A stretch of DNA of 26,448 nucleotides from M55B167 sp046482825. Its GTDB lineage: Bacteria > Verrucomicrobiota > Kiritimatiellia > RFP12 > UBA1067. The stretch's first letter is position 1. Every line of letters starts with the position of its first letter. The notes under the pieces are model-generated. The model had not been told where the DNA came from, searched no databases, and was given only the letters and a program-made list of their open reading frames with translations. The stretch covers positions 1-26,448 of the forward strand of contig JAWOEI010000069.1 of NCBI GenBank assembly GCA_046482825.1, given 5' to 3'. Below, one piece after another: positions 16,801-24,699 of this stretch. A program made the translations under genes and the position numbers.

Positions 16801-17498
16801 CTGCGGCGCGTCAGAAAGATGTCAAAGGACCTCAGCTGGTCACGGAGAACCTTGTATTTGCGGGCTTTGCCGGCCTGTCGTTGCAGGGTGTTGATCTGTC
16901 GCTTGACTTCGCGGATGACATCGGACAGGCGTGTCAGGTTGGAATCAGTATGCTCTATTTTGCGCAATGCCTCTTTGCGGTCGGCTTTGAATTTGGTTAT
17001 ACCGGCAGCTTCTTCGAAGACAGCGCGACGATCCTCCGGACGGGACGAAAGAATTGCGTCTATCTGTCCCTGCGCCATTACGGAATATGACGTTGTTCCT
17101 ATTCCTGTGCCCATGAAAAGGCGGTGGATGTCTTTGAGCCGGCAGGGGTTTCTGTTGAGGAAATACTGACCTTCCCCGCTACGGAAAACACGGCGGGCTA
17201 TTGTTACTTCGTTGAATTCAGTATCAAGACTTCCTTCACAATCTGTGAATGTGATGGCAACTTCCGCCATCCCCAGAGGTTTACGTGTGTCTGTCCCGTT
17301 GAAAATCAGGTCAGTCATGCGTGAACAGCGCAGGGATGTGGGACGCTGCTCTCCCAGTACCCAGCGGATGGCATCGGAAACATTGCTTTTGCCGCAGCCG
17401 TTGGGGCCTACGATTGAGATCATCCCCGGTTCAAACTGAAGCCGGGTTTTCTCTCCGAAGCTCTTGAATCCTATAATATCAATCTGTTTTAGGTGCAC
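13815..17498 (-). CDS. smc: Chromosome segregation protein SMC
   Basis: This is the ATPase of the bacterial condensin (Smc-ScpAB), which loads near the origin and helps fold and separate chromosomes. It has 1227 residues, in the usual range. The N-terminal head has IIGFKSFGEK and Walker A GPNGCGKSN (about residue 35). Long heptad coiled coils run to a hinge around residues 510-670 (LGPLADRFTAEKDVRPALEA...IPPGISIVTRDGTVF). A return coiled coil follows, then the C-terminal head with the signature LLSGGERTMTAVSLLFAIFK, Walker B CMLDELDAALDDSN and the D-loop. The last about 25 residues are a charged Pro/Lys/Glu tail (LPPPPKRRKKKAGEKKEEAA) not typical of the core family. GTG 17498 follows AGGA by 8 bases. 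No scpA or scpB is present in the window. Confidence 0.96.
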   Translation of the reverse strand: MHLKQIDIIGFKSFGEKTRLQFEPGMISIVGPNGCGKSNVSDAIRWVLGEQRPTSLRCSRMTDLIFNGTDTRKPLGMAEVAITFTDCEGSLDTEFNEVTIARRVFRSGEGQYFLNRNPCRLKDIHRLFMGTGIGTTSYSVMAQGQIDAILSSRPEDRRAVFEEAAGITKFKADRKEALRKIEHTDSNLTRLSDVIREVKRQINTLQRQAGKARKYKVLRDQLRSFDIFLTRRRLADLDIRIRKLQESIDELNDRIEVYNDFVTESEEESARIHAAISETEERIADLTEKATKADNEYVRAQEFIKVNHQRIEEYKAWAERDGLEITETRNQIEQLKMQMESLEQKRLLVEKASEEERKQLEEAQKLFNEHESRIIETRTALQEMRRASVECEQNTAETQNRLSEIENKQRELIMKRERLTSEQKQVAENLDTFEKNCESIKGNLDRFIDEREAVKARLEALELDSEQTSRELRQLEAELSEARSEAAAKQAQIALLNDKKEASDEYPPGSLKLLDRENPLGIDTSAVLGPLADRFTAEKDVRPALEAALRAWLDAVIVRDAESARTIVAKLLEQGKEAATRIITLNTSFVSADIEAPEGADPLLDHIEVEENFKSTAEKLLGSVFLMQSGHEVPDMIPPGISIVTRDGTVFHDNGAVELWMPDSQISSPLARKMLISDTREQLEALEKLISEKSGQAETLNTRNEELAREISTTRTELDEISRKAAQADGGYQSACRDLEGARIRFESVNQEVKGLLSETSDDDTLRNELGIKLKELNKKRSLLLEQITEESGRLNEFESVFSRLSHNLTECRITLSSSTQQLEHTLSQKQNIENHIDELSRTVNGRDQGIKSYEQSIEKLIGEIARLEASLEPKKVEADALHARITETREERKALQRNLEKNDATLHERRRSLDTTRDSKNKAEIEITEARMHHQSHLEHVFNEYGLDAGELAAHADPEWENNEEPPLEEIEKKVAGLNRDLQAIGPVNLVAIEEHKEHEERYAFLRAQEEDLTESKRQILEMIDNINKKSGELFQQTFEQANENFQEMFTKLFNGGQARLVLLENKEDPLECGIDIIARPPGKRPQSVTLLSGGERTMTAVSLLFAIFKIKPSPFCMLDELDAALDDSNIGRFVQTLKDFLSHSQFLIITHNQHTIAASDLVYGVTQQEKGISKVISMRLSDIGNKDLDENPSGPTVAVEAKLPPPPKRRKKKAGEKKEEAAEKE

Positions 17499-17822
17499 AA
17501 AAAATTCCTGCCTGATTCTATCTGAATTGAGCTACTTATTTAACATAAAATCCACCCCTTATAAAGCGAACAATTCTGTATTTAACAGTTTTGTGATTCA
17601 TTTGCTATGTTCAGCAGAGACCGCCCCGTTCCCCTTGTTTGCAAGGCTGTATTATACAGGAGCTGATCCGTCTCTCCGCCTCCCCGTATCATTGCTGCGG
17701 TGTCTCTTTGCAGAACGCCACAGATGTCTGCACCTGTAAAACTGTGCTCTTTTAATTTAACACCGGATTCTATATAATCACGGGCAACTGATAATGAATT
17801 CGCAAAAGAAGGAGATGCCTAA
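17499..17822. promoter_or_regulatory. Divergent intergenic region between smc and the hisD cluster
   Basis: This 324-bp gap separates oppositely transcribed genes. On the plus strand a perfect -10 box TATAAT at 17773-17778, with a poor -35 (TTTTAA at 17750-17755, 17-bp spacer), could start the small-protein/hisD transcript near 17785. On the minus strand TTGTTC followed 17 bases later by TTTTAT (about 17571 down to 17543) is a weak candidate for smc. No operator, riboswitch or coding remnant was recognised in the rest. Confidence 0.4.
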
Positions 17823-18140
17823 GTGAAACTGAAGCTTTTATTGATTCTGAGTTGCTTTATGTGCGCATGTTCGCTGAAAGCGGAAAGCTGTTTTATTGCG
17901 GAAATTACTGATATGCTCGGTAACGAAGGGTATGAGATTATGACCCGCAAGGAGTACAGAGATGCCGCTAAAGAGGTGATGGATGAAAAGAGAATATTTT
18001 CCCGGATTGTGAGGGAGTGCAAGCAGGAATGGAAAAAGAGTTTTGAAATGATCTCCGGAAAAATGGAGGAGAAGCTTGGACGTCCGGTTCCCGATTACGG
18101 CTTTGAACGGATTGCCCCTTCCCCGGGAGTGAGACATTGA
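17823..18140 (+). CDS. Small exported Cys-containing protein, unknown function
   Basis: I recognise no family. The product is 105 residues, starting at GTG 17823 with a strong AGAAGGAG eight bases upstream. A signal peptide is clear (KLKLLLILSCFMCACSLKA). The cysteines in it (SCFMCAC) do not give a clean lipobox, so cleavage after SLKA by signal peptidase I is as likely as lipidation. The mature part is short, charged and predicted helical (EYRDAAKEVMDEKRIFSRIV, ECKQEWKKSFEMISGKMEEK), with single cysteines near each end. The gene lies 58 bp before hisD on the same strand, probably in one transcript, which may reflect position rather than shared function. Confidence 0.65.
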   Translation: MKLKLLLILSCFMCACSLKAESCFIAEITDMLGNEGYEIMTRKEYRDAAKEVMDEKRIFSRIVRECKQEWKKSFEMISGKMEEKLGRPVPDYGFERIAPSPGVRH

Positions 18141-18198
18141 TGCTGTTGCAGTATAAATCTGTTCGCGGTTATACATTTGACGAAATCAAGGATCACCA

Positions 18199-19497
18199 GT
18201 GAGTATAGTTATATCCAAATGGTCTGTTAAAAAACCCTCTGCGGCTGTTGAAAGATTTCTGAAACGCCCGGCGTTCGATCCTGAGGCTGAAAAGGCGGCA
18301 TCAACTGTGCTGGCGGATATACGCCGGCGCGGCAATGCCGCGGTTCTGGATGCGGCCAGCAAATTCGACGGCGCTGTCCTTAAAGTCTGCGAGATGTCTG
18401 TTTCCGGAAATGAACTCGCAGCAGCTGCCAGGTCAGTTCCCGCTGCTGTGAAACGGGCCGTGCGCGATGCCCACGAACGGGTTAAACTCTATTCAGAAGC
18501 AGGTATGCGTGACAACTGGCAGATGACCACACGTAATGGCGGTGTTCTGGGAGAGTGCTTCTCGCCTATGGATCGTGTCGGTGTGTATGTGCCCGGCGGA
18601 ACGGCTCCGCTGGCCTCGACAGCCATTATGACTGTCACCCTCGCAAAATGCGCTGGCGTTAAACAGATTGTGGCCTGTACACCCTGCGGCAGATCCAAGA
18701 AGGTCAACCCCGTCCTGCTCTATGCACTGAAAATTGCCGGCGCAACGGAAATCTATAAAATAGGCGGAATACAGTCCATCGGCCTCATGGCTTTCGGAAC
18801 ACAGAGTGTTGAGCCAGTTCAGAAAATAGCCGGCCCCGGCAATGCCTATGTTACCGCGGCTAAACGTCAGGTTTACGGCTTTACCGGTATAGATCAGGTG
18901 GCCGGCCCCAGCGAAATTGCGGTGCTGGCCGATAATGCAGCCAATCCCGCCTGGATAGCCGCGGATCTGCTTTCCCAGGCTGAACACGGCAGCGGACATG
19001 AAAAGTCGCTTCTTGTAACAAATTCTGTTAGACAGGCCGAGGCGGTCAAAAAAGAGATTTTATCACAGGCCGGAACCCTTTCCCGTGCTGATATCGTTAG
19101 AAAAGTTATCGCCGGAAACGGGATTCTACTTGCCGTTGTGCCCAACCTGAAACAGGGAATGGAGCTGATCAACCGTTTTGCCCCGGAACATCTTGAGATT
19201 ATGACCCGTAATGCGCGTGAAATGGTTGATCTGGTGCGTTGTGCCGGGGCTGTCTTCGTGGGCGAATGGACTCCTGAATCCGCAGGAGATTTTGTGGCCG
19301 GCCCCAGCCATGTTCTGCCTACCGGCGGCGCTGCCCGTATGTTCAATGGTTTGACGGTTGACGATTTCCGCCGCCGCCACAGCTTTGTCGAATATACGGA
19401 AAAAGATCTGGCCGATACTCTTGAAACTATAGAAACTTTTGCCGGTGTGGAAGGCCTCGATGCCCATGGCCGCAGTGCATCTATCCGCTTTGAATAA
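18199..19497 (+). CDS. hisD: Histidinol dehydrogenase
   Basis: This enzyme carries out the last two steps of histidine synthesis, oxidising L-histidinol to histidine with NAD+. It has 432 residues, full length. Diagnostic runs are VGVYVPGGTAPLASTAIM, KIGGIQSIGLMAFG, IAGPGNAYVTAAKRQVYG and the zinc-binding SQAEHGSGH (Gln and His). The catalytic Glu-His pair is in FAPEHLEIM. ESAGDFVAGPSHVLPTGGAA supplies the zinc aspartate, and LDAHGRSASI the last zinc histidine. GTG 18199 follows AGGATCACCA, a usable ribosome-binding site. No other his gene is in the window, so histidine genes are dispersed in this genome or continue elsewhere. Confidence 0.97.
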   Translation: MSIVISKWSVKKPSAAVERFLKRPAFDPEAEKAASTVLADIRRRGNAAVLDAASKFDGAVLKVCEMSVSGNELAAAARSVPAAVKRAVRDAHERVKLYSEAGMRDNWQMTTRNGGVLGECFSPMDRVGVYVPGGTAPLASTAIMTVTLAKCAGVKQIVACTPCGRSKKVNPVLLYALKIAGATEIYKIGGIQSIGLMAFGTQSVEPVQKIAGPGNAYVTAAKRQVYGFTGIDQVAGPSEIAVLADNAANPAWIAADLLSQAEHGSGHEKSLLVTNSVRQAEAVKKEILSQAGTLSRADIVRKVIAGNGILLAVVPNLKQGMELINRFAPEHLEIMTRNAREMVDLVRCAGAVFVGEWTPESAGDFVAGPSHVLPTGGAARMFNGLTVDDFRRRHSFVEYTEKDLADTLETIETFAGVEGLDAHGRSASIRFE

Positions 19498-19645
19498 GCC
19501 ATAAGATGCTTTGAGATGTTTCAGAAGTGCAATTCCGGTTTTTTGCGTGAAAAACAGAAATACGGCATGCCGCTTACCGGGCGGATTTTGCACTCAGATG
19601 GTGCGGATTCAGCTCGTGTGCCAGGTTCAGGATAATGCAATTTCT

Positions 19646-20386
19646 ATGAAAAAAGAGCGATTAGATACTCTGCTGGTCAAGGCGGGACTTGCCGAGAGCA
19701 AGGAGAAAGCGCAGAGGATGATTATGTCCGGCGCTGTGCGTATAGGCGGTCATCCTGTTACGAAGAGTGGACACAAGTATCCCGTGGATGCCGGAATCGA
19801 AGTAATCGCCCGGCCGCGTTATGTCAGTCGGGGCGGTGAAAAACTTGAAGGAGCTTTCAGAAATTTTACGGATTTTGACGTCAGCGGTTTGATTGCCCTG
19901 GATGTGGGTTCTTCCACCGGCGGTTTTACCGACTGCCTGCTGCAGCATGGCGCTCTGCGCGTTATGGCTGTCGATGTCGGCCGGGGCCAGCTACACTGGA
20001 AACTCCGTCAGGATAAACGGGTATTTGTAATGGAACAGTTCAATGCCCGCTATCTGACAGCCGCCGACCTGCCTGAAAAGCCGCAGGTCGCTGTGACAGA
20101 TGTCTCTTTTATTTCGCTGAAGCTGATTCTCCCTCCCATGGCTGAGGTTATTCAACCGGGATGTGAAATTATATCCCTGATAAAACCGCAGTTCGAGGCG
20201 GGACGTGAAAATGCCCCCGGCGGCGTTGTGCGCAACCCTGAAGTGCATCAGGCGGTTGTGGAAGAAATCCGCCGCTTCGGAATTGAAGAGGCAGGCCTTG
20301 AGTGGATTGACTGTATTCAGTCACCGTTGAAAGGGCCCGAAGGAAATATCGAGTTCCTGGCGAGATGGAGAAAGACGGAAAATTGA
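19646..20386 (+). CDS. tlyA: TlyA-family rRNA 2'-O-methyltransferase
   Basis: This 246-residue protein has an N-terminal S4 RNA-binding domain (MKKERLDTLLVKAGLAESKE, then AQRMIMSGAVRIGG) followed by an FtsJ/RrmJ-type SAM methyltransferase. The SAM loop is LDVGSSTGGFTDCLLQHGA, and further motifs are VDVGRGQLHWKLRQD, VTDVSFISLKLILPP and LIKPQFEAG. TlyA enzymes 2'-O-methylate cytidines in 16S and/or 23S rRNA, and their loss gives capreomycin resistance in mycobacteria; which site is modified here is not readable. The frame is open from 19511, but the family N-terminus begins at ATG 19646, with a distant AGGAT upstream. The stop overlaps the nadK start (TGATG), a pairing of tlyA and nadK also known in other phyla. 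Confidence 0.93.
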   Translation: MKKERLDTLLVKAGLAESKEKAQRMIMSGAVRIGGHPVTKSGHKYPVDAGIEVIARPRYVSRGGEKLEGAFRNFTDFDVSGLIALDVGSSTGGFTDCLLQHGALRVMAVDVGRGQLHWKLRQDKRVFVMEQFNARYLTAADLPEKPQVAVTDVSFISLKLILPPMAEVIQPGCEIISLIKPQFEAGRENAPGGVVRNPEVHQAVVEEIRRFGIEEAGLEWIDCIQSPLKGPEGNIEFLARWRKTEN

Positions 20387-21261
20387 TGAAAACAATAGGA
20401 ATTATAACAAACTTTAATAAATCTCAGGCCGTTGATCTTCTGGCCAAGGTCGTCAGATATTCAAAGGAACTCGGGTTTGATGTATGGGTTCAATGCTCCG
20501 GCATCGCCGATGGAATCACTGAGCAATGCTGTGAAGCTGAACAATTTCATGTCAAGGGAGTTGAAGCAGTGGTGGTTCTGGGCGGTGACGGCACTATGCT
20601 CGATTCCGCACATCAGATGGGCAGAGTTAAGCTGCCGATGATGGGACTTAACATCGGTTCATTGGGATATCTTACCAGTGTGGAGGACCACCAGTATAAA
20701 AAAGCCCTGCGTCATCTGTATGACGGGTCTTTTTCTATCAGTGAACGTACTGCTCTTTCCGTCAGAGTTATGCAGGAAGACGGCGGCATCTGTTACCTGC
20801 CCGACGCCCTGAATGATGCCGTGGTCACCCGTGGGGCCACAGGCCATGCGGCTAATCTCGAGCTTGTGCTGGACGGTATGAGTGTCTCCCGTTTCCTGTG
20901 CGACGGCATTATAGTGGCAACTCCCACCGGCAGCACCGCTTACTCGTTATCTGCCGGAGGACCTATCTTAATGCCTGCAACTCCGGCTTTTGTTATGAGT
21001 CTGATCTGTCCGCATTCGCTTACTTCCCGTCCCCTGGTTTTGCAGGATACATCAGATATCACTGTGCGTGTGGTGGAGTGCGGATCACCTATGATTGCAA
21101 GTTCGGACGGACGAAAAAATGCCATGGTTGACAATGGTGACTGTATAGAAATTCGCCGCAGCAGTCAGACGGTGCCGGTGATTGAGTTGCATGGCTATAA
21201 TCCTTACGAAGTTCTGCGTCGCAAACTGAGCTGGGGCGGTCGTGCCGCTGTTTCCGGGTAG
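20386..21261 (+). CDS. nadK: NAD kinase
   Basis: This enzyme phosphorylates NAD+ to NADP+. It has 291 residues. The nucleotide-binding loop is VVVLGGDGTMLDSAHQ, followed by MGLNIGSLGYLTSVE. The second NAD-binding motif is DALNDAVVTRGATGHAANLE (the NE/D motif), and the third is DGIIVATPTGSTAYSLSAGG. ICPHSLTSRPLVL and SDGRKNAMVDNGD complete the family pattern. The start ATG 20386 overlaps the tlyA stop; an in-frame ATG at 20365 would add seven residues before the conserved MKTIGIITN. Palindromes ATATGCGCGCATAT (21287-21300) and TGCAGCTGCA (21309-21318), then a T7 run near 21340, lie downstream and may contribute to termination. Confidence 0.96.
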   Translation: MKTIGIITNFNKSQAVDLLAKVVRYSKELGFDVWVQCSGIADGITEQCCEAEQFHVKGVEAVVVLGGDGTMLDSAHQMGRVKLPMMGLNIGSLGYLTSVEDHQYKKALRHLYDGSFSISERTALSVRVMQEDGGICYLPDALNDAVVTRGATGHAANLELVLDGMSVSRFLCDGIIVATPTGSTAYSLSAGGPILMPATPAFVMSLICPHSLTSRPLVLQDTSDITVRVVECGSPMIASSDGRKNAMVDNGDCIEIRRSSQTVPVIELHGYNPYEVLRRKLSWGGRAAVSG

Positions 21262-21385
21262 CGGTTCTGCGTAAATCATAGTCAGGATATGCGCGCATAT
21301 AAAAATCGGTGCAGCTGCATTCTTTATCTGTACATACCGTGTTTTTTTGAGGCCAGCCCCCCGTGCCCTGCCCTCTGCCCTTTGC

Positions 21386-23182
21386 TCAGAACCACTCCTT
21401 CGCCGGAATATCAAGCCCCAGTCCCAGCATGTAGTTGTAAAGCGCGTGGCGTAGCGATTTACCCAGCTTGTCATGATCCGGTGCTGCAGGTTCTCTGTAG
21501 GCAATCTCATTGATTGCGAAAAGCGCTTCTTTATGCTCTGATTCAATCAATTCAATCCCGTATTTTTCGGGTTCCTTCGCAATTGGGCTGTGTGTTGTAA
21601 GTGCGAACCGATGCCAGTAGGCGGACTGTATGCAGCCGCTTGCAAAACATCTCCGCACAAAATCCAGTGCTTCTACCGTCTCTTTGCGTGTCTGGGTGGG
21701 AAATCCGTACATAAGATAAGCATGCACCAGAATGCCGGCATCAGCCAGTGCCTTACAGGCTTTTGTCGCTGATTCCAGAGTGATGCCCTTGTTCATCAGC
21801 TGCAGCAGGCGGTTGTCGGCGCATTCCAGACCTCCGGTCACCGCAATGCAGCCGGAATCAGCCATAAGCTGTGCCAAAGTGCTGTCAAAATTACTTTCAA
21901 ACCGTATATTACCCCACCAGGTGATGACGACAGAACGATTGACAATTTCTTTACAGAATTTCCGTATAAGTGCCGGGGGAAGAGCTTCATCAGTGAAATG
22001 AAATCCGGATTGACCTGTCTCCTTCTTCAGGCGGATTATACAATCAATCAGTTCATTGATATCCGGTGGCTGATAGCGCCGGATATAATCAAGTGATGTG
22101 TCGCAGAAAGCGCACTTGTTCCAATAGCATCCGTTTGACAGCTGTAGCTTGAGCCAGCGCCCATCCGACCATATTCTGTGCATGGGGTTGGGCATCTCCA
22201 TCAGGCTGAAGTATTCCGTTAGGTTCAATCCGTCGTAATCCGGTTTCAGATGAGCTTTGCCGCCAGGCGAAGCTGTGAGATCAGGGGGAAGTTCGGATTC
22301 TCTGGTGACTGTACGGACAGAGTCAGCTTCGCCTGTAATACCCAGCCATGGTTCAAAACCCTCATCATAAAGGATGGCATCCACATACTCGAAAATGCGC
22401 CTGTCGGTGAGATTGCGCAGTTCCGTGTTCACATAACCGCCGCCTATGACAATCCTGATATCCGGATTGCAACGCCTTATTGTCTTACAGATGCGCAGAG
22501 CCGAATAGAGAGTTCCGGGAAAAGGAATGGTGATGCCTGCAATATCCGGCGAGTGTTTTTTCAGGGTTTCAGCCGTCATGGTTTCAATCAGACGGTCAAT
22601 GTAGGTTGTTTCACCCTCAAGCTTTTGCTGTAAAGGACTGAAAGAAGGTGCCGATGCAGCAATTCTTTCCGCATAGCGCGAAAACCCGAAATCCTGATCT
22701 GCGCCTTCACGAATAATTAAAGCGATGTCATCAAGATACAGCGAAGCCAGATATTTTGCTCTGTCAGCTACTCCTAGATCGCCGAACAGCTCGGCCAGGT
22801 TTTCGTCAGCCGTTATACCCGTACCTTCCGGTTCCAGTGCGTTGAAGGACGGGCCCTCCGGCAGCCATCCGGGTCTGGCGATCAACCAGCCGGCGGCATC
22901 GTTTCTCCCCTGAAGAAAAGAGATAACTTCATCCACTGTTGATGTATAACTTTCCAGCTTATCCAGAAAAAATTGAACCGTTGCTGTTTTCTCCGGTTTT
23001 TTTCTGCACTCCTCCGCAATTTCAATTAACCCCTCGTTGGAAAACAGATGCAGGGCCAGTTTCAGAGAAAGATCAACCTGTGAAACATCAGCACCCCGGC
23101 TTCTCAGAAAACCGCTCAGAATAGGTGTGGCGGAATATGGAGTGTTCAGTTGCACAAACGGAGGCGTTATCAGTAAAATCAT
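21386..23182 (-). CDS. B12-binding-domain radical SAM protein
   Basis: This is a 598-residue protein. The N-terminal part (LITPPFVQLNTPYSATPILS, then FLRSRGADVSQVDLSLKL; later IRIVIGGGYVNTELRNL and YVDAILYDEGFE) resembles the cobalamin-binding Rossmann domain of class B radical SAM enzymes. A radical SAM core begins near residue 345 with LSNGCYWNKCAFCDTSLDYI, giving a CX4CX2C cluster motif. Later core motifs are GFHFTDEALPPALI, ITWWGNIRFES, AVTGGLECADNRLLQLMNKG and VHAYLMYGFPTQTRKET. The DxHxxG cobalamin lower-ligand motif is not visible, so B12 binding may be base-off or absent. The chemistry is unknown; relatives include methyltransferases and ring-forming enzymes. It faces nadK and carries a good AGGA ribosome-binding site. 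Confidence 0.88.
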   Translation of the reverse strand: MILLITPPFVQLNTPYSATPILSGFLRSRGADVSQVDLSLKLALHLFSNEGLIEIAEECRKKPEKTATVQFFLDKLESYTSTVDEVISFLQGRNDAAGWLIARPGWLPEGPSFNALEPEGTGITADENLAELFGDLGVADRAKYLASLYLDDIALIIREGADQDFGFSRYAERIAASAPSFSPLQQKLEGETTYIDRLIETMTAETLKKHSPDIAGITIPFPGTLYSALRICKTIRRCNPDIRIVIGGGYVNTELRNLTDRRIFEYVDAILYDEGFEPWLGITGEADSVRTVTRESELPPDLTASPGGKAHLKPDYDGLNLTEYFSLMEMPNPMHRIWSDGRWLKLQLSNGCYWNKCAFCDTSLDYIRRYQPPDINELIDCIIRLKKETGQSGFHFTDEALPPALIRKFCKEIVNRSVVITWWGNIRFESNFDSTLAQLMADSGCIAVTGGLECADNRLLQLMNKGITLESATKACKALADAGILVHAYLMYGFPTQTRKETVEALDFVRRCFASGCIQSAYWHRFALTTHSPIAKEPEKYGIELIESEHKEALFAINEIAYREPAAPDHDKLGKSLRHALYNYMLGLGLDIPAKEWF

Positions 23183-23283
23183 ATTAAGTCCTGCACGCTC
23201 CGTAAAATCGGAACGGTGTAGTTTTGAATAAAATCTTAATATATGCCGGAATCGCTTTCAAGTCACGAATGGACAATTGGCAA

Positions 23284-23292
23284 TACGGATTT
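23284..23292. repeat. Target-site duplication, left copy
   Basis: TACGGATTT directly abuts the left terminal inverted repeat of the MITE and is repeated exactly at 23445-23453 directly after the right terminal repeat. Confidence 0.85.
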
Positions 23293-23444
23293 GGGCGCAT
23301 CTGCGAATCGGTGCACGGCGGGGTCACGGACCCCGTCCTACAGTAAAAATGCATTAGAACTGTAGCCGAGGTCCTTGACCTTGGAAGATGTATGATGCAA
23401 ATTGCCGTAAATTTGACGATTTGCAACGATTCGCAGATGCACCC
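23293..23444. mobile_element. MITE-like non-autonomous element, 152 bp
   Basis: The left terminal repeat GGGCGCATCTGCGAATCG (23293-23310) is matched by its reverse complement at 23427-23444 with one mismatch in 18. The element is flanked on both sides by the same 9 bases, TACGGATTT (23284-23292 and 23445-23453), a target-site duplication. Inside are three nested hairpins: CGGGGTC-ACG-GACCCCG (23319-23335), CTACAGT/ACTGTAG (23338-23344 and 23359-23365) and CCGAGGTC-CTT-GACCTTGG (23366-23384). It has no coding capacity, so mobilisation would need a transposase supplied from elsewhere. The IS30 transposase in this window is an unlikely source because its ends differ and IS30 usually duplicates only 2-3 bp. 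Confidence 0.85.
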
Positions 23445-23674
23445 TACGGATTTCACGAGAAAGCAGAAGGGTTGACATTCTGAGTCTCTTTCTTGCATAA
23501 TAAATGTTGATTTTGAGATTAGTAACAATCCGAGTGCCTGTAAACAGACCGACAGACACTGTATGTATCTCGGGGGAAGGCGTTATGAGATTCATGTCCT
23601 TTTTTAAGTTTTAACTTTTCGGTTGTCCCTTAAAGTCCATGCTGCACTGTGTCCAGTGTAAGCGCGAATGTGTT

Positions 23675-23701
23675 TTGCTTTATATGTGATGTACATATAA
23701 T
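23675..23701 (+). promoter_or_regulatory. Promoter of the 23727 esterase gene
   Basis: TTGCTT (23675-23680) and a perfect TATAAT (23696-23701) are separated by 15 bp, slightly short of optimal. Transcription would start near 23708, only about 20 bases before the ATG. Confidence 0.5.
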
Positions 23702-23726
23702 TTTTCAATAACTCAGGTAGAATATT

Positions 23727-24638
23727 ATGACAAATAAAAGAATTGTAATACTGGCTTTTGTTTTTGCGACATCCTTTACTGCGGTTTTTGCCGATGGTCG
23801 TTCCGAATATGTGTCGAAAATAGAGCGCTTTAAGGTCTGGCCGGAAGGCAAAATGCCCAGTGTCCAGACCAATCAGCCTTATGCCCCTTATCTGGTATGG
23901 TTTACACCCAGGAAAGTTCGCAGCGACATGATACTTATTTCTGTTTCGGGCGGAAGTTACAAGGGATGCGGAATCGACGGATTTGAAGTTTCCCCCATAC
24001 GTGATTACTTTCTTCAAAGAGGGGTGACTGTTGTATCAATGCGCTACCGTACGCCCCGGCCTGTAGGTATTGCGAAACATGTGACTGCCTGGCAGGACGC
24101 CCAGCGCACCGTACGTTTTGTCCGTTCGCAGGCCGGTAAACGCGGACTCAACACAGAGAAGATAGGGTTTACCGGATGCAGCGCCGGCGGACATCTTACG
24201 CTGATGGTTGCAACCTCTTCGCTTACACCGGCCTATGAACCGATTGACGAAATTGATGCGGTTCCGTGCCATGTTAATTTTGCAATTCCGGTGTATGCGG
24301 CGTATGGTCTGGTTCCCGAATCAGACAAGTGCAATGTCCCGGGCTGTGATGATCTGACAGCTCCGCTTGTGCCGGAGTTCAGATTCGATGCCAAAACACC
24401 GCCTATGTGTCTGATACATGGCGATGCCGATTCATGGTCGCCCATGGCGTCTGTCAGGGTGTATCACAAACTCAGGACAATGAAGATCCCTGCTGAACTC
24501 CACATCATGGCCGAAGAGGGGCATTGTTTTATGAAAACACCGGCCCCCGGAACTCCCGCTTTCACCTGGAAAGCCCGGGTCTGGGAGTGGCTGGTCAAGC
24601 TCGGATTGCTCGAAATTAATTGTACTGCAACGCAATAA
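23727..24638 (+). CDS. Secreted alpha/beta-hydrolase, esterase-like
   Basis: This 303-residue exported hydrolase has a signal peptide (KRIVILAFVFATSFTAVFA, cut before DG). It has the FKVWPEGKMP motif near the mature N-terminus, an oxyanion segment SVSGGSYKG, AWQDAQRTVRFVRSQA, and a nucleophile elbow GCSAGG (serine near residue 151). The acid residue is likely in HGDADSWSP and the histidine in EEGHCFM. It belongs to the same BD-FAE/acetyl-esterase-like group as the protein at 11812-12666 but is diverged: the nucleophile elbow has Cys where the other has Phe, and the oxyanion loop is SGGSYKG rather than PGGGYQI. The substrate is not known, and no glycoside hydrolase is adjacent. AGGT precedes the ATG, and a promoter lies immediately upstream, so it is probably transcribed alone or with the flavoprotein gene 61 bp downstream. 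Confidence 0.82.
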   Translation: MTNKRIVILAFVFATSFTAVFADGRSEYVSKIERFKVWPEGKMPSVQTNQPYAPYLVWFTPRKVRSDMILISVSGGSYKGCGIDGFEVSPIRDYFLQRGVTVVSMRYRTPRPVGIAKHVTAWQDAQRTVRFVRSQAGKRGLNTEKIGFTGCSAGGHLTLMVATSSLTPAYEPIDEIDAVPCHVNFAIPVYAAYGLVPESDKCNVPGCDDLTAPLVPEFRFDAKTPPMCLIHGDADSWSPMASVRVYHKLRTMKIPAELHIMAEEGHCFMKTPAPGTPAFTWKARVWEWLVKLGLLEINCTATQ

Positions 24639-24699
24639 TCGCTGTCTTTGCGGATGAATGCAGACAGGCTGCTTAAATCAGTATATGAAAGGTGTATTG

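Larger units (their letters stand above)
23183..23726. other. Gene-free region with a MITE and a promoter
   Basis: This 544-bp gap lies between two divergent genes. It contains the 152-bp inverted-repeat element described separately at 23293-23444, a CACTG/CAGTG hairpin at 23645-23658 and a promoter for the esterase gene at 23675-23701. The remaining A/T-rich sequence shows no convincing coding frame; short open frames across the repeat have no ribosome-binding sites. Confidence 0.6.

Noticed and set aside
13992..17439. Many open frames on the plus strand across smc
   Set aside because: They are antisense shadows of the 1227-codon smc gene, with no ribosome-binding sites or recognisable domains.
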